Source: Halochromatium sp.
GTDB lineage: Bacteria > Pseudomonadota > Gammaproteobacteria > Chromatiales > Chromatiaceae
Length of the DNA: 64,000 nt
Direction: 5' to 3'
NCBI GenBank assembly: GCA_010912705.1
Contig: POWB01000012.1
Coordinates: 25,139 to 89,138 of the forward strand
In this document: in pieces, positions 44,734 through 53,337 of the stretch
How positions within the stretch are numbered: the stretch's first letter is position 1
Layout of the letters: each line of letters opens with the position of its first letter
The notes under the pieces: model-generated
Seen by the model: the letters and a program-made list of their open reading frames with translations, nothing else
What the model was told of the DNA's origin: nothing
The model's database searches: none
Made by a program: the position numbers and the translations under genes

Positions 44734-46547
44734 GGTGCCAGCTCCGGCAGCACGAAGTCGAGCTTGGCCAGCCCCTTGCGGAAGGCGTTGAGCTTCTTCT
44801 GCGGCACGCAGAGCTGTCGCTCACCGGCGCGGCTGCAATGCGCGGCAGTGGCCGGATCGGTACTGAGCATCGCCGCCAGGGCGGCATCGCGGCATTGGAT
44901 CAGCCTTGCTGGGCCGGCGTCGGTCAGCGCTGTGGCGCGCTCGTCAATGCGTGCGAGCAGGTTGCTTGCCTCCGGCGGCAGGTCGCCCTCCACCGAGGTT
45001 TCGAGGAAGGCTCGGATGCGCTCGCGCTCGTCGGCATCGGCGCTGCGGCTGAAGATAACATCCCTGTTCAGGCCCCATCGATCAGCCGATAGCGACTTCG
45101 CGATCTGCTCAAGCTGCAGCTGTTCGGCAGGCTCCGCTGGCCGGAGCAGATCGAGGTTTAGATCCGCATCTATCCGGAACAAGGGGGAGCGTTCCGCGAG
45201 CTGCGCGACATAGTGCTCGGTCAGGTCCAGGCAGTAGGCACCGAGCGCGTTGAGGCGCAGGTAGCGCAGACCGTCGTAGCGGCTCAGAAAATTGAGGTCG
45301 TCGGCGCCCCAATGATCGTAATAGTCGGGTCGAGCGCGGTAGGGTCGTGAGTAGGCGATATCGATCATGCCTAGCGTGGCGAGGTACTCGAACAGATAGG
45401 CCAGCGTGTAGCGCGCCTCGAGGATCTCGAAGTTGACAGCGCCGTCATAGCCGAGTGAGCCGTAATTGGCATCCGAAAGATAGAGCTTCCAGGGGTTTCC
45501 GCTGACATCGAAGCGATAACCCTCGGCCTTCATCTGCCGGAACAGGTCATCCACGGCGAGCCATTCGCCCACCGGGCAGTTGGCGCGCAGGGCGTCTTCG
45601 ATGACCAAGCGCCGGTCCATCGGCGCTGTGAGTCTGACGCCTTTGCTGGTCTGCCCCTTGATCAGGTCGACGCGGCGCAGCTCATCCGGGCTGCCCTTGC
45701 GTTGCCAGCGCTCGTACAGCTGTTTGACGACCTCGTGAACGGGCTGCGACAGCGCCTTCTTGCCCTTGGCCGTCAAGCCGAGCTTACTGCCGTCGATCTT
45801 CGCCAGGCCGCCGGTCTGCAGCAGCAGTGGCCAGGCGAAGGGGCGAATAGGACGGATTGGCCCTCCGGCCCAGCGTGGCGCGTCCTCATCGTCGTCGGCG
45901 TCGTACCAGTCGCCGCCGAGCAGCACCGACTCGAGGCGTCTGATAGCGGCGGCGCTGGGCAGGCCGGTCTTGGCACCCACGCCGATGCTGCCCTCTGCGA
46001 TCAGCCGTAGCACCGCGGGTAGCTCTTGATGGACCAATATCTCAGTGTCTGCCCGTCGCAGCGGCTCGGGCTCGTCACCACTGAAACGCTTGATGGTGAC
46101 CGTCTCCGGTAGCTGCTCATCGTCCAGGGTTGCAATGCGCATGGGCGGAGGCTGAGGCACCAGCGGCGCCAGCCGTGCGGCGAGATCGGTCGGGATGGTT
46201 TGACTGAAGAAGAGCAGCTTGAGCGCGCTGGGTTGGCTGTCTTTGCTGCGATGACTGAGCCAATTGTAAGGGTCGTGGGTGAAGAAGCTTGGCAGGGCTT
46301 CGTATTTGGCTTTGAAGGCTACCGCGCTGAAACTGCCATTCCAGTTGTGAATCGTCTCGGCGACGGCGTTGCGCTCCAGCTCGCTCAGCCCAGCGACCAG
46401 CGTGGCGAGTGAATCGGAGAGCAGATAGCCAGCGAGGCCGTTGACCAGGCTGTCCTTGACGTTCCCGGTCCGCAGGTCCGGAATCTGGCTGCAGCGTTGC
46501 TTTAGCTCGATCACGGTGAGCGATCTGAGGGCTTCTTTCAGGGTCAT
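44730..46547 (-). CDS. Unrecognised 605-aa partner of the SNF2 helicase
   Basis: 605 residues. The N-terminus TLKEALRSLTVIELKQRCSQ with ELERNAVAETIHNWNGSFSA resembles the SAP-like and winged-helix openings of helicase-associated (XPB/Ssl2-N-like) proteins. A middle part holds further winged-helix-like segments (LLLQTGGLAKIDGSKLGLTA), and the C-terminal third is Arg/Glu-rich helical. No catalytic motif was recognised. The 4-bp overlap with the SNF2 gene implies a fixed two-protein unit. Possible roles are substrate recognition for the helicase or a defence function; neither can be shown from sequence alone. Confidence 0.8.
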   Translation of the reverse strand: MTLKEALRSLTVIELKQRCSQIPDLRTGNVKDSLVNGLAGYLLSDSLATLVAGLSELERNAVAETIHNWNGSFSAVAFKAKYEALPSFFTHDPYNWLSHRSKDSQPSALKLLFFSQTIPTDLAARLAPLVPQPPPMRIATLDDEQLPETVTIKRFSGDEPEPLRRADTEILVHQELPAVLRLIAEGSIGVGAKTGLPSAAAIRRLESVLLGGDWYDADDDEDAPRWAGGPIRPIRPFAWPLLLQTGGLAKIDGSKLGLTAKGKKALSQPVHEVVKQLYERWQRKGSPDELRRVDLIKGQTSKGVRLTAPMDRRLVIEDALRANCPVGEWLAVDDLFRQMKAEGYRFDVSGNPWKLYLSDANYGSLGYDGAVNFEILEARYTLAYLFEYLATLGMIDIAYSRPYRARPDYYDHWGADDLNFLSRYDGLRYLRLNALGAYCLDLTEHYVAQLAERSPLFRIDADLNLDLLRPAEPAEQLQLEQIAKSLSADRWGLNRDVIFSRSADADERERIRAFLETSVEGDLPPEASNLLARIDERATALTDAGPARLIQCRDAALAAMLSTDPATAAHCSRAGERQLCVPQKKLNAFRKGLAKLDFVLPELAP

Positions 46548-46825
46548 GGAATCTTCGAGGACGATGATAGGGTTGTGCGGAGCCGATGTGCTGCCGAGGT
46601 ACTGCCGAGTTGCTGCCGAGTTGCTGCAGGATCTGGCTCTGCTGGGTCTCGCGTTGAGAATCGATCCAGCAATCTGTCGGCTCGAAAGCTACCATAGCGA
46701 GTCTTGCGCTGGCGAGAAACCCGCCGGCGTCAGAGACAGGATGGCGCGCACCGACGATCAGTGCCTGCTTCATCTGCCTGACAGGTTTGTCCAACACCCC
46801 CAACCGAATCCAGTAGCACATCAGC

Positions 46826-47251
46826 ATGAGCGAGATACCACTGCAGTACCACACCGCCTATCAATGGACCGGCGAGTCCGCGGCCGGCGACATCAGAATC
46901 GAGGGCCAACCCTTGCTCCCGGTGGGCACACCCCATGATGCCGAGCGCTACAGCCCAGAGCACCTGCTGGTGGTGGCCGCTGAGACCTGCCTGGCCAATT
47001 ACGTGCTGCTGATCGCCGAGATGTCGAAACTGGCGGTCAAGGACTACCGGTCGACTTCGGAGGGTGAGCTGATCAAAGAGGACAAGGTCGGCTACCGCTT
47101 CAAGCGCATTCTGATCCGCCCGGAGTTGACGATCGCGGCAGGCAACGAATCACAGGCACAGCGCATCCTCAAGAAGGCGCATGATCTTTGCCTGATTGCC
47201 CGTTCCCTCAATTGCCCCGTCGACATGGAGCCTGTCGTGAAGGTCGGTTGA
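46826..47251 (+). CDS. OsmC-family peroxiredoxin-like protein
   Basis: 141 residues. The pattern YSPEHLLVVAAETCLANYVL with a later AHDLCLIARSLNC places the two reactive cysteines (in AETC and DLC) as in OsmC/YhfA proteins, which reduce organic hydroperoxides or bind small thiol-reactive compounds. The N-terminal strands (YHTAYQWTGESAAGDIRIEG) also fit. It is divergent from the 605-aa gene across 278 bp that contain short GTTGCTGCCGA-type direct repeats and nothing else recognised. Confidence 0.85.
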   Translation: MSEIPLQYHTAYQWTGESAAGDIRIEGQPLLPVGTPHDAERYSPEHLLVVAAETCLANYVLLIAEMSKLAVKDYRSTSEGELIKEDKVGYRFKRILIRPELTIAAGNESQAQRILKKAHDLCLIARSLNCPVDMEPVVKVG

Positions 47252-47305
47252 CGGCAGCCCTAGAACAGCGATCCCGTTAAACGATGGTCGACATCGGAGA
47301 GTGAC

Positions 47306-50300
47306 ATGCCTGAGCATCCCATCGACGAAGAAGGCGCAGCGGATGATCCGGCACCTTCGGAGCCAACCGCCCCGGCCGAGTCGATAGCGGGGGCGTCGGC
47401 GAGAGATCGGCCGGGGTCCGAGATTCCCGTGGTGGGTATCGGTGCCTCGGCCGGCGGGCTCAAGGCGTTTCGACAGCTGCTCGCCAACCTGGGCTCGAAT
47501 ACCGGCATGGCGTTCGTGCTCATCCAGCACCTGGACCCGACGCACGAATCCTTGCTCCCGGAGTTGCTGCAGGCGGATTCGTCGATGCCGGTGCATGCGG
47601 TTCGCGACGGCATCCTGCTGGAGGCCAATAGCGTCTACGTGATCGCGCCGGGGCAGCAACTGCATCTGCTGCACAACCGCCTGCAGTCCATCGGCGATGC
47701 GGAGGGGCGTCCCTTCCACCCGCTCGACACCTTCTTCCGCAGCCTGGCCCAGGATCGCGGCAGCAAGGCCATCGGTGTGATCCTGTCCGGCACGGCGAGC
47801 GATGGCACCCTCGGCAGCCGCGCCATCAAGGAGGCCGGCGGCATCACCTTTGCGCAGGATCTCGACAGCGCCGAGTACCCGTCGATGCCAGCCAACGCCG
47901 TCGCCGCCGGCTATATCGATTTCGTGCTGCCGCCGGAGAAGATCGCGCGCGAGTTGATCTGGCTGGCCCAACATTCATATCTGTTGCGAGCCTCCTTCAG
48001 CGCGCACGAGCCGATGCTCCCGCTCAGCCTGGAGGAGCTGAACAAGATCCTCATCCTACTGCGCGCGCGCACCGGGCACGACTTCTCGTACTACAAGGAC
48101 ACCACCATCCGACGCCGCATCGCTCGGCGCGTCCTGCTGCACAAGCTCGATAGCAGCGAGCACTATATCCGCCTGCTGCAGCGCGATGCGAACGAGGTCG
48201 ACGCCCTGCTGCAGGACATCCTGATCAACGTCACCGGGTTCTTCCGCGACCCCGATGGCTTCGCTGCGCTGCAGCGGATCGCGTTTCCGGCCTTGCTCCA
48301 GAACCGCCCTGCCGACGCACCGCTGCGCATCTGGGTGCCCGGCTGCTCGAGCGGTCAAGAGGTCTACTCCATCGCGATCGCGCTCAACGAGTCCATCGGC
48401 AACCGCGCCCAGCTGCCGCCGGTGCAGTTCTTCGGCAGCGATATCGATGACGACGCCATCGAGACTGCCCGCCGCGGCGTCTATCCGCCCAGCATCGAGG
48501 ACGAGGTCGCCCCGGCGCGGCTGAAGCACTGGTTCCGCAAGGTCTCCGGCGGCTATCAGATCAGCACCATGCTGCGCGAGAGCTGCGTGTTTGCAGTGCA
48601 GAGCGTGATCCGCGACCCGTCGTTCTCGAAGCTCGATCTGATCAGCTGCCGCAACCTGATGATCTACTTCGAGCTGGTGCTGCAGAAGAAGGTCTTCGGC
48701 CTGTTCCACTACGCGCTGCAGCCCGAGGGCTTCCTGCTGCTCGGCGCATCCGAGAGCATCGGCGCGCAATCCGAGCTGTTCGCGCTCAAGGATAAAGCCG
48801 GCAAGCTCTACCAGAAGAAGTCGGCCTCGCCACGTACCCTGGTTGAGCCAGGGTTCCGGCTCGACCACAAGGCGCCCCTGCGGGAGCTCAGCCGCGCGGC
48901 CAGTCTCGGCCCGAGCGTCTACGATCTGGACCGCGTGGCCGAGCAGCGTCTGATCGAGCGTTATGCGCCGGTCGGCGTGATCGTCGGTCCCGATCAGCAG
49001 GTGCTGCGCTTCCTCGGCCGATCCTGGCCCTACATCGAGCATCCCGCGGGCACGGCCACCCTCAACCTCTACAAGGTGTTGCATCCGGACCTGCTGCTCG
49101 AGGTCCGTGCCGCGGTGCGCGAGGCCACCGCCTCTGGTCAGGATGTTTGCAAGCAGGGGATCAAGCTGCATGTGGAGGGTGCGCTGCGGCGGGTCAGCAT
49201 TCAGGTGCTGGCGCTCGGCGGCGCGATCCGCAGTGAGACCAACCTGATGGTCCTGTTCGAGCCGTCTTCGGCGCCGCCGGTGGCTGCCCAGCCGCGGGTC
49301 GAGACTGCCGCGGCCGCGAACAGCGGGGCAGCCGCGGACGGCGACGCGAATGTGCCCGAAGACGAACCGGCCGAGGCACCGCAGCTGCAGGCGCGCATCA
49401 CCGAGCAGGAGCGTGAGCTCGCCGAGACGCGTGAGTACATGCAGTCGATCATCGAGCAGCAGGAGGGCCTGAACGAGGAGCTGCGCTCGGCCAACGAGGA
49501 GGTCCAGTCCACCAACGAGGAGCTGCAGAGCACTAACGAGGAGCTGGAGACGGCGAAGGAGGAGCTGCAGAGCACCAACGAGGAGCTGGCCACGGTCAAC
49601 GTCGAGCTCGAGAACCGCAACGAGGACCTGGCCGTCAGCAACAACGACCTGACCAACCTGCTCAACAGCATCAACCTGCCGATCCTGATCCTGGGCGCCG
49701 ACCTGGCCATTCGCCAGTTCACCCGCCCCGCCGAGCGCCTGTTGAACCTGATCGACAGCGACATCGGCCGTCCGATCGGCAACATCAAGCCGAACATCGA
49801 GCTGCCGGAGCTGGAACGGGTGGTGCTCGAGGTCATCGAGACCATGACCGTCAACGAGTTCGAGCTCACCGATGACCAGGGACGTTGGTACTCGGTTCGG
49901 GTGCGCCCCTACCGGACCCTGGATAACCGCATCGACGGCGCCATCCTGCTCTTCGTCGACATCGACGACGTCAAGCGCGTGCAGCGGCTCGAGGCGGATC
50001 TGGAGGAGCAGCGCCGCCTCGCTGCGGTGGTGCGCGACGCCAACGACGCGGTCACGGTGCAGGACCTGCGCGGCATCATCCAGACCTGGAATCCGGCCGC
50101 CGAGCGCATCTACGGCTACAGCGAGCAAGAGGCGCTGGGCATGGACGTTCGCTCGCTGGTCGCGCCCGAGCACCGCGATGCCGTCGACGGCCTGCTGCGC
50201 GAGATCGCCCAGGGGCGCTCGCCGGCGCCGATCGAGCTCGAGCGCATCGGTAAGGACGGGCGCCGATTGCGCGTCCTGCTCACCACCTCGGTGCTGGTAG

Positions 50301-50407
50301 ACGACGCGGCGAGGCCGGTGGCCGTTGCCACGACCGAGCGGCTGCTCGATGCACCCGCGACAGACGCCGACGGACCGGTACGGGAGTCAGCACCCAAGGG
50401 CGATTGA
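47306..50407 (+). CDS. CheB-CheR fusion with coiled coil and two PAS domains
   Basis: 1033 residues. CheB methylesterase domain at about 40-225, with the triad Ser48 (GASAGG), His75 (IQHLDP) and Asp166 (SGTASDGT). CheR methyltransferase at about 235-510 (RRRIARR, VPGCSSGQEVYSIAIAL for SAM). A heptad-rich coiled coil around 690-790 (repeats of STNEELQSTNEELETAKEEL type), then PAS domains near 790-900 and 905-1010. No response-receiver domain precedes CheB, so control must come through the PAS/coiled-coil part. Such fusions regulate chemotaxis-like or two-component pathways. Confidence 0.93.
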   Translation: MPEHPIDEEGAADDPAPSEPTAPAESIAGASARDRPGSEIPVVGIGASAGGLKAFRQLLANLGSNTGMAFVLIQHLDPTHESLLPELLQADSSMPVHAVRDGILLEANSVYVIAPGQQLHLLHNRLQSIGDAEGRPFHPLDTFFRSLAQDRGSKAIGVILSGTASDGTLGSRAIKEAGGITFAQDLDSAEYPSMPANAVAAGYIDFVLPPEKIARELIWLAQHSYLLRASFSAHEPMLPLSLEELNKILILLRARTGHDFSYYKDTTIRRRIARRVLLHKLDSSEHYIRLLQRDANEVDALLQDILINVTGFFRDPDGFAALQRIAFPALLQNRPADAPLRIWVPGCSSGQEVYSIAIALNESIGNRAQLPPVQFFGSDIDDDAIETARRGVYPPSIEDEVAPARLKHWFRKVSGGYQISTMLRESCVFAVQSVIRDPSFSKLDLISCRNLMIYFELVLQKKVFGLFHYALQPEGFLLLGASESIGAQSELFALKDKAGKLYQKKSASPRTLVEPGFRLDHKAPLRELSRAASLGPSVYDLDRVAEQRLIERYAPVGVIVGPDQQVLRFLGRSWPYIEHPAGTATLNLYKVLHPDLLLEVRAAVREATASGQDVCKQGIKLHVEGALRRVSIQVLALGGAIRSETNLMVLFEPSSAPPVAAQPRVETAAAANSGAAADGDANVPEDEPAEAPQLQARITEQERELAETREYMQSIIEQQEGLNEELRSANEEVQSTNEELQSTNEELETAKEELQSTNEELATVNVELENRNEDLAVSNNDLTNLLNSINLPILILGADLAIRQFTRPAERLLNLIDSDIGRPIGNIKPNIELPELERVVLEVIETMTVNEFELTDDQGRWYSVRVRPYRTLDNRIDGAILLFVDIDDVKRVQRLEADLEEQRRLAAVVRDANDAVTVQDLRGIIQTWNPAAERIYGYSEQEALGMDVRSLVAPEHRDAVDGLLREIAQGRSPAPIELERIGKDGRRLRVLLTTSVLVDDAARPVAVATTERLLDAPATDADGPVRESAPKGD

Positions 50408-50592
50408 CGCACCTGGCGACGGGCTCAGGTCAGACTTGTCTCGAATGCGAACCCGTCACGGTCAGATTGGCCGTGTCGTGCTTTATACTCAGTGAAGAGG
50501 CTCCGGCGACTGCCGGGGCTAGGCACGTCCGAATGGGCTCCATCACCTCTCCGAGTGGGGCGATACTAACGCTTGTTGCGGTTGGAGGGGTG

Positions 50593-53148
50593 ATGCAACG
50601 CTATCAGACCATGAGCCGGAACGACCTGATCCGATTGCTCTCCAGCGCCGAAGCGCGGCTGCGGGCCGAGACCGACCAGGACGCACTGGGCCAGCTGCAC
50701 GATCTGGAACTGCACCAGATCGAGCTCGAGCTCAGCAATCGCGAGCTCATCGCTGCCCAGACCGAGCTCGAGGCCTCGCGCGAGCGCTTTTCCATCCTCT
50801 TCGACTTTGCCCCGGTCGCCTATCTCGGGCTCGACCGCAACGGGCTGATCGCGCAATCTAATCTGGCCGCCGCGAAACTGCTCGGGCTGGAACGCGCCAA
50901 GCTTAGCGGACTGCCGCTAGGTGCGGTGCTCGGCAAGGGCAACCGATCTCGTGTGCTTAACTACGTGCGCGCCGCCTTCGCCAGCGACGGCGTCACCTCG
51001 AAGGAGTTCCGGGTGAGGGTGCGAGGGAGTGCTGCCGAGCGCGATCTGCGGTTGGATAGCTGCATCACGATCGGCATCGACGGGTCGAGTCAGTGCCTGA
51101 CCACGCTCATCGACCTGACCGAGCTGCGCAGAGCGCAGCGTCAGCTCAGCGATAGCCACCATGAGTTGAGTGCGCTGATCGCGGCTGCGCCGATTGGGAT
51201 CGGGATCGTACGCCAGCGCGTCTTTCAGTCGGTCAGTCCGCGGCTGCTCGAGCTGACGGGCTACTCCGAGCAGGCGCTGCTCGGCAAGAGCGCGCGGATG
51301 CTCTACCCGGACAAGGCCGAGTTTGAGCGCGTCGGCCGGATCAAGTATCCGGCAGTGGCCGCCGGCGGCGTGGGCGAGGTGGACGCGGTGTGGCGCCGTC
51401 AGGATGGCAGCCTGATCGAGGTTCTGCTGCATTCGGCCGCGATCGACGCCTCCGACCTCGATGCTGGCGTCGTCTTCACGGTGCTGGATATCAGCGCTCG
51501 CAAGCAGGTCGAGCGCGAGCTCGAGGCGGTGCGCCAGCAGCTCGAGCTCGCACTGGTGGGCGGCGATGTCGGTACCTACTCGGCCCAGCTCCCAGGCGGG
51601 CCGATCCAGGCCGACGCGCGTTATCTGGCGATGCTCGGATATCGGCCCGGGGAGTTAGTGCTCGACGGGGACACCTGGCTGGCGATGATTCACCCCGATG
51701 ACCGAGACAACCTCGAGAAGCGGATCCCACCGCTGCTGGCCGGCGAGTTCGACAGCTTCGAGGCCGAGTACCGGATGCGCCATCGCCAGGGCCACTGGGT
51801 CTGGGTACTGGACCGGGCGCGGGTATATCGGCGTGATGCCGAGGCCGGGACACTCGAGACGGCGGGGACGCACATGGACATCACGCACCGCCGCGAGGCC
51901 GAGGGCCGGGTGGTCCACCTGGTCGAGCACGATGAGCTAACAGGGCTGCTGAACCGACGCGGGATCATGCGCTCGATCGAGACCATCTATGCCCAGGCGC
52001 AGCGCTCAGGGCGGCCGTTTGCGCTTGCGATCCTCGACCTCGATCACTTCAAGGCAGTCAACGATGCCTATGGGCATTTGGTCGGGGACATCGTGCTGCG
52101 CAGCGTCGCAGCCACCTTGCACGACGAGATGCGCTCAGCGGACTGGGTCGGCCGCTGGGGTGGCGAGGAATTCATCCTGGTGATCCCGGATTGCGACAAG
52201 GCCACCGCGATGGTCACGCTGGATCGTGTGCGTGGGCGGGTTGGCGAGCGCGGGATCGAGACCGAGGGGCAGACACTGCACATCACCCTGAGTGCTGGAC
52301 TCGCTGTCTATCAGGCCGAATCCGAGACCCTCGACGGGCTCATCGAGCGTGCCGACGCGGCCATGTACCAGGCCAAGCAGCGCGGCCGTGATCGCAGCGT
52401 CGCCGCCGACGGCGAGGACGGGGAGCAAGCGATCTTCGTCGCCGGGGTGATCAGGGATGCGGTCCAGAACAACGCGCTCGAGATCCGCAGCAGGCCGCTG
52501 CTGGACCTGCGCTCGCAGGAATGGTGCGGCGAGGAGCTGATCGCGCGGGTTCCGCACCCCTCCTGCGGCGAGCTCGATAGCGGCAGCTGCCTGGACCTCG
52601 CCCAGCGGCTCGGCCTGATGCAGCAGATCGACCACATCGTCGTCGATGCCGCGTGCCGGCGGCTGCAGGCCGAGCGGCTAGATCAAGAGGCTGCGCCGGG
52701 TCAGGTGGTCATGGCGGGTCTATCCGACGACTCCATCAGGCACCCTGGGAAACTGGACGCATTGGCCGAGGCCCTTCCATCGGAAGCCGCCACGAGGCTG
52801 GTACTGATGGTCGACGAAGCGCGGATCACACTCCGCCCAGCGCGGATTCTTGACGCACTGGGTCCGTTGCTCGGCCGCGGCTGCAAGCTCGCCATCGATG
52901 GCGTCTGTGGTATCGGTTCCAGCCATCGATTCCTGATCGAGGTCCCGGCGGCCTATCTGGTGCTCGATCCCGATCTGGTTGTCCGCTGTGGCGAGTCGCA
53001 GCGCGCCCGTGCCCTGCTGTCCGGCATCCTCAGCACCGCTGGCGCCCTCGGTTGCATCACCATCGCGCGCGGCACCAACGACGAGCAGACGCGGGCGCAG
53101 CTCAAGGCGCTCGGCATCGACCGGCTATTGGTGGCATCGTCAAATTAA
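50593..53148 (+). CDS. PAS-GGDEF diguanylate cyclase with a degenerate EAL domain
   Basis: 851 residues from ATG 50593, preceded by GGAGGGG; the frame is open back to 50404 but lacks a ribosome site there. A helical N-terminus (about 1-60) is followed by three PAS domains (about 65-170, 190-310, 320-440). The GGDEF domain has an intact GGEEF at 523-527 with an RSAD inhibitory site just before it, so c-di-GMP synthesis is likely. The C-terminal ~240 residues follow an EAL fold outline (LAQRLGLMQQIDHIVVDAAC, LVLMVDEARITL) but lack the EAL, DDFGTG and EGVE motifs, so it should not hydrolyse c-di-GMP. It starts about 185 bp after the CheB-CheR gene. Confidence 0.9.
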   Translation: MQRYQTMSRNDLIRLLSSAEARLRAETDQDALGQLHDLELHQIELELSNRELIAAQTELEASRERFSILFDFAPVAYLGLDRNGLIAQSNLAAAKLLGLERAKLSGLPLGAVLGKGNRSRVLNYVRAAFASDGVTSKEFRVRVRGSAAERDLRLDSCITIGIDGSSQCLTTLIDLTELRRAQRQLSDSHHELSALIAAAPIGIGIVRQRVFQSVSPRLLELTGYSEQALLGKSARMLYPDKAEFERVGRIKYPAVAAGGVGEVDAVWRRQDGSLIEVLLHSAAIDASDLDAGVVFTVLDISARKQVERELEAVRQQLELALVGGDVGTYSAQLPGGPIQADARYLAMLGYRPGELVLDGDTWLAMIHPDDRDNLEKRIPPLLAGEFDSFEAEYRMRHRQGHWVWVLDRARVYRRDAEAGTLETAGTHMDITHRREAEGRVVHLVEHDELTGLLNRRGIMRSIETIYAQAQRSGRPFALAILDLDHFKAVNDAYGHLVGDIVLRSVAATLHDEMRSADWVGRWGGEEFILVIPDCDKATAMVTLDRVRGRVGERGIETEGQTLHITLSAGLAVYQAESETLDGLIERADAAMYQAKQRGRDRSVAADGEDGEQAIFVAGVIRDAVQNNALEIRSRPLLDLRSQEWCGEELIARVPHPSCGELDSGSCLDLAQRLGLMQQIDHIVVDAACRRLQAERLDQEAAPGQVVMAGLSDDSIRHPGKLDALAEALPSEAATRLVLMVDEARITLRPARILDALGPLLGRGCKLAIDGVCGIGSSHRFLIEVPAAYLVLDPDLVVRCGESQRARALLSGILSTAGALGCITIARGTNDEQTRAQLKALGIDRLLVASSN

Positions 53149-53337
53149 AATACACCGACTGGTCGTCAAACCCGGCGACAAATCGCTCCTGATCCGTTGC
53201 GCTGAGCAGCAGTTCGATGGCCGCCGCCCAGGCGCTCAGCGCGGCGACCACCTTTGGACGCTTAGTGGCTGATCCTGAGCCGCGCTGGGCCGACGGTGCT
53301 CGTTGATGCCTGCGTTATGCGAACCTCTCGATTTGAA

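Noticed and set aside
48056..50173. 705-codon open frame on the minus strand inside the CheB-CheR gene
   Set aside because: It is antisense to a protein with clear domains along its full length, its translation is rich in Asp/Val/Leu/Gln without recognisable motifs, and long antisense frames are expected in GC-rich codon-biased genes.
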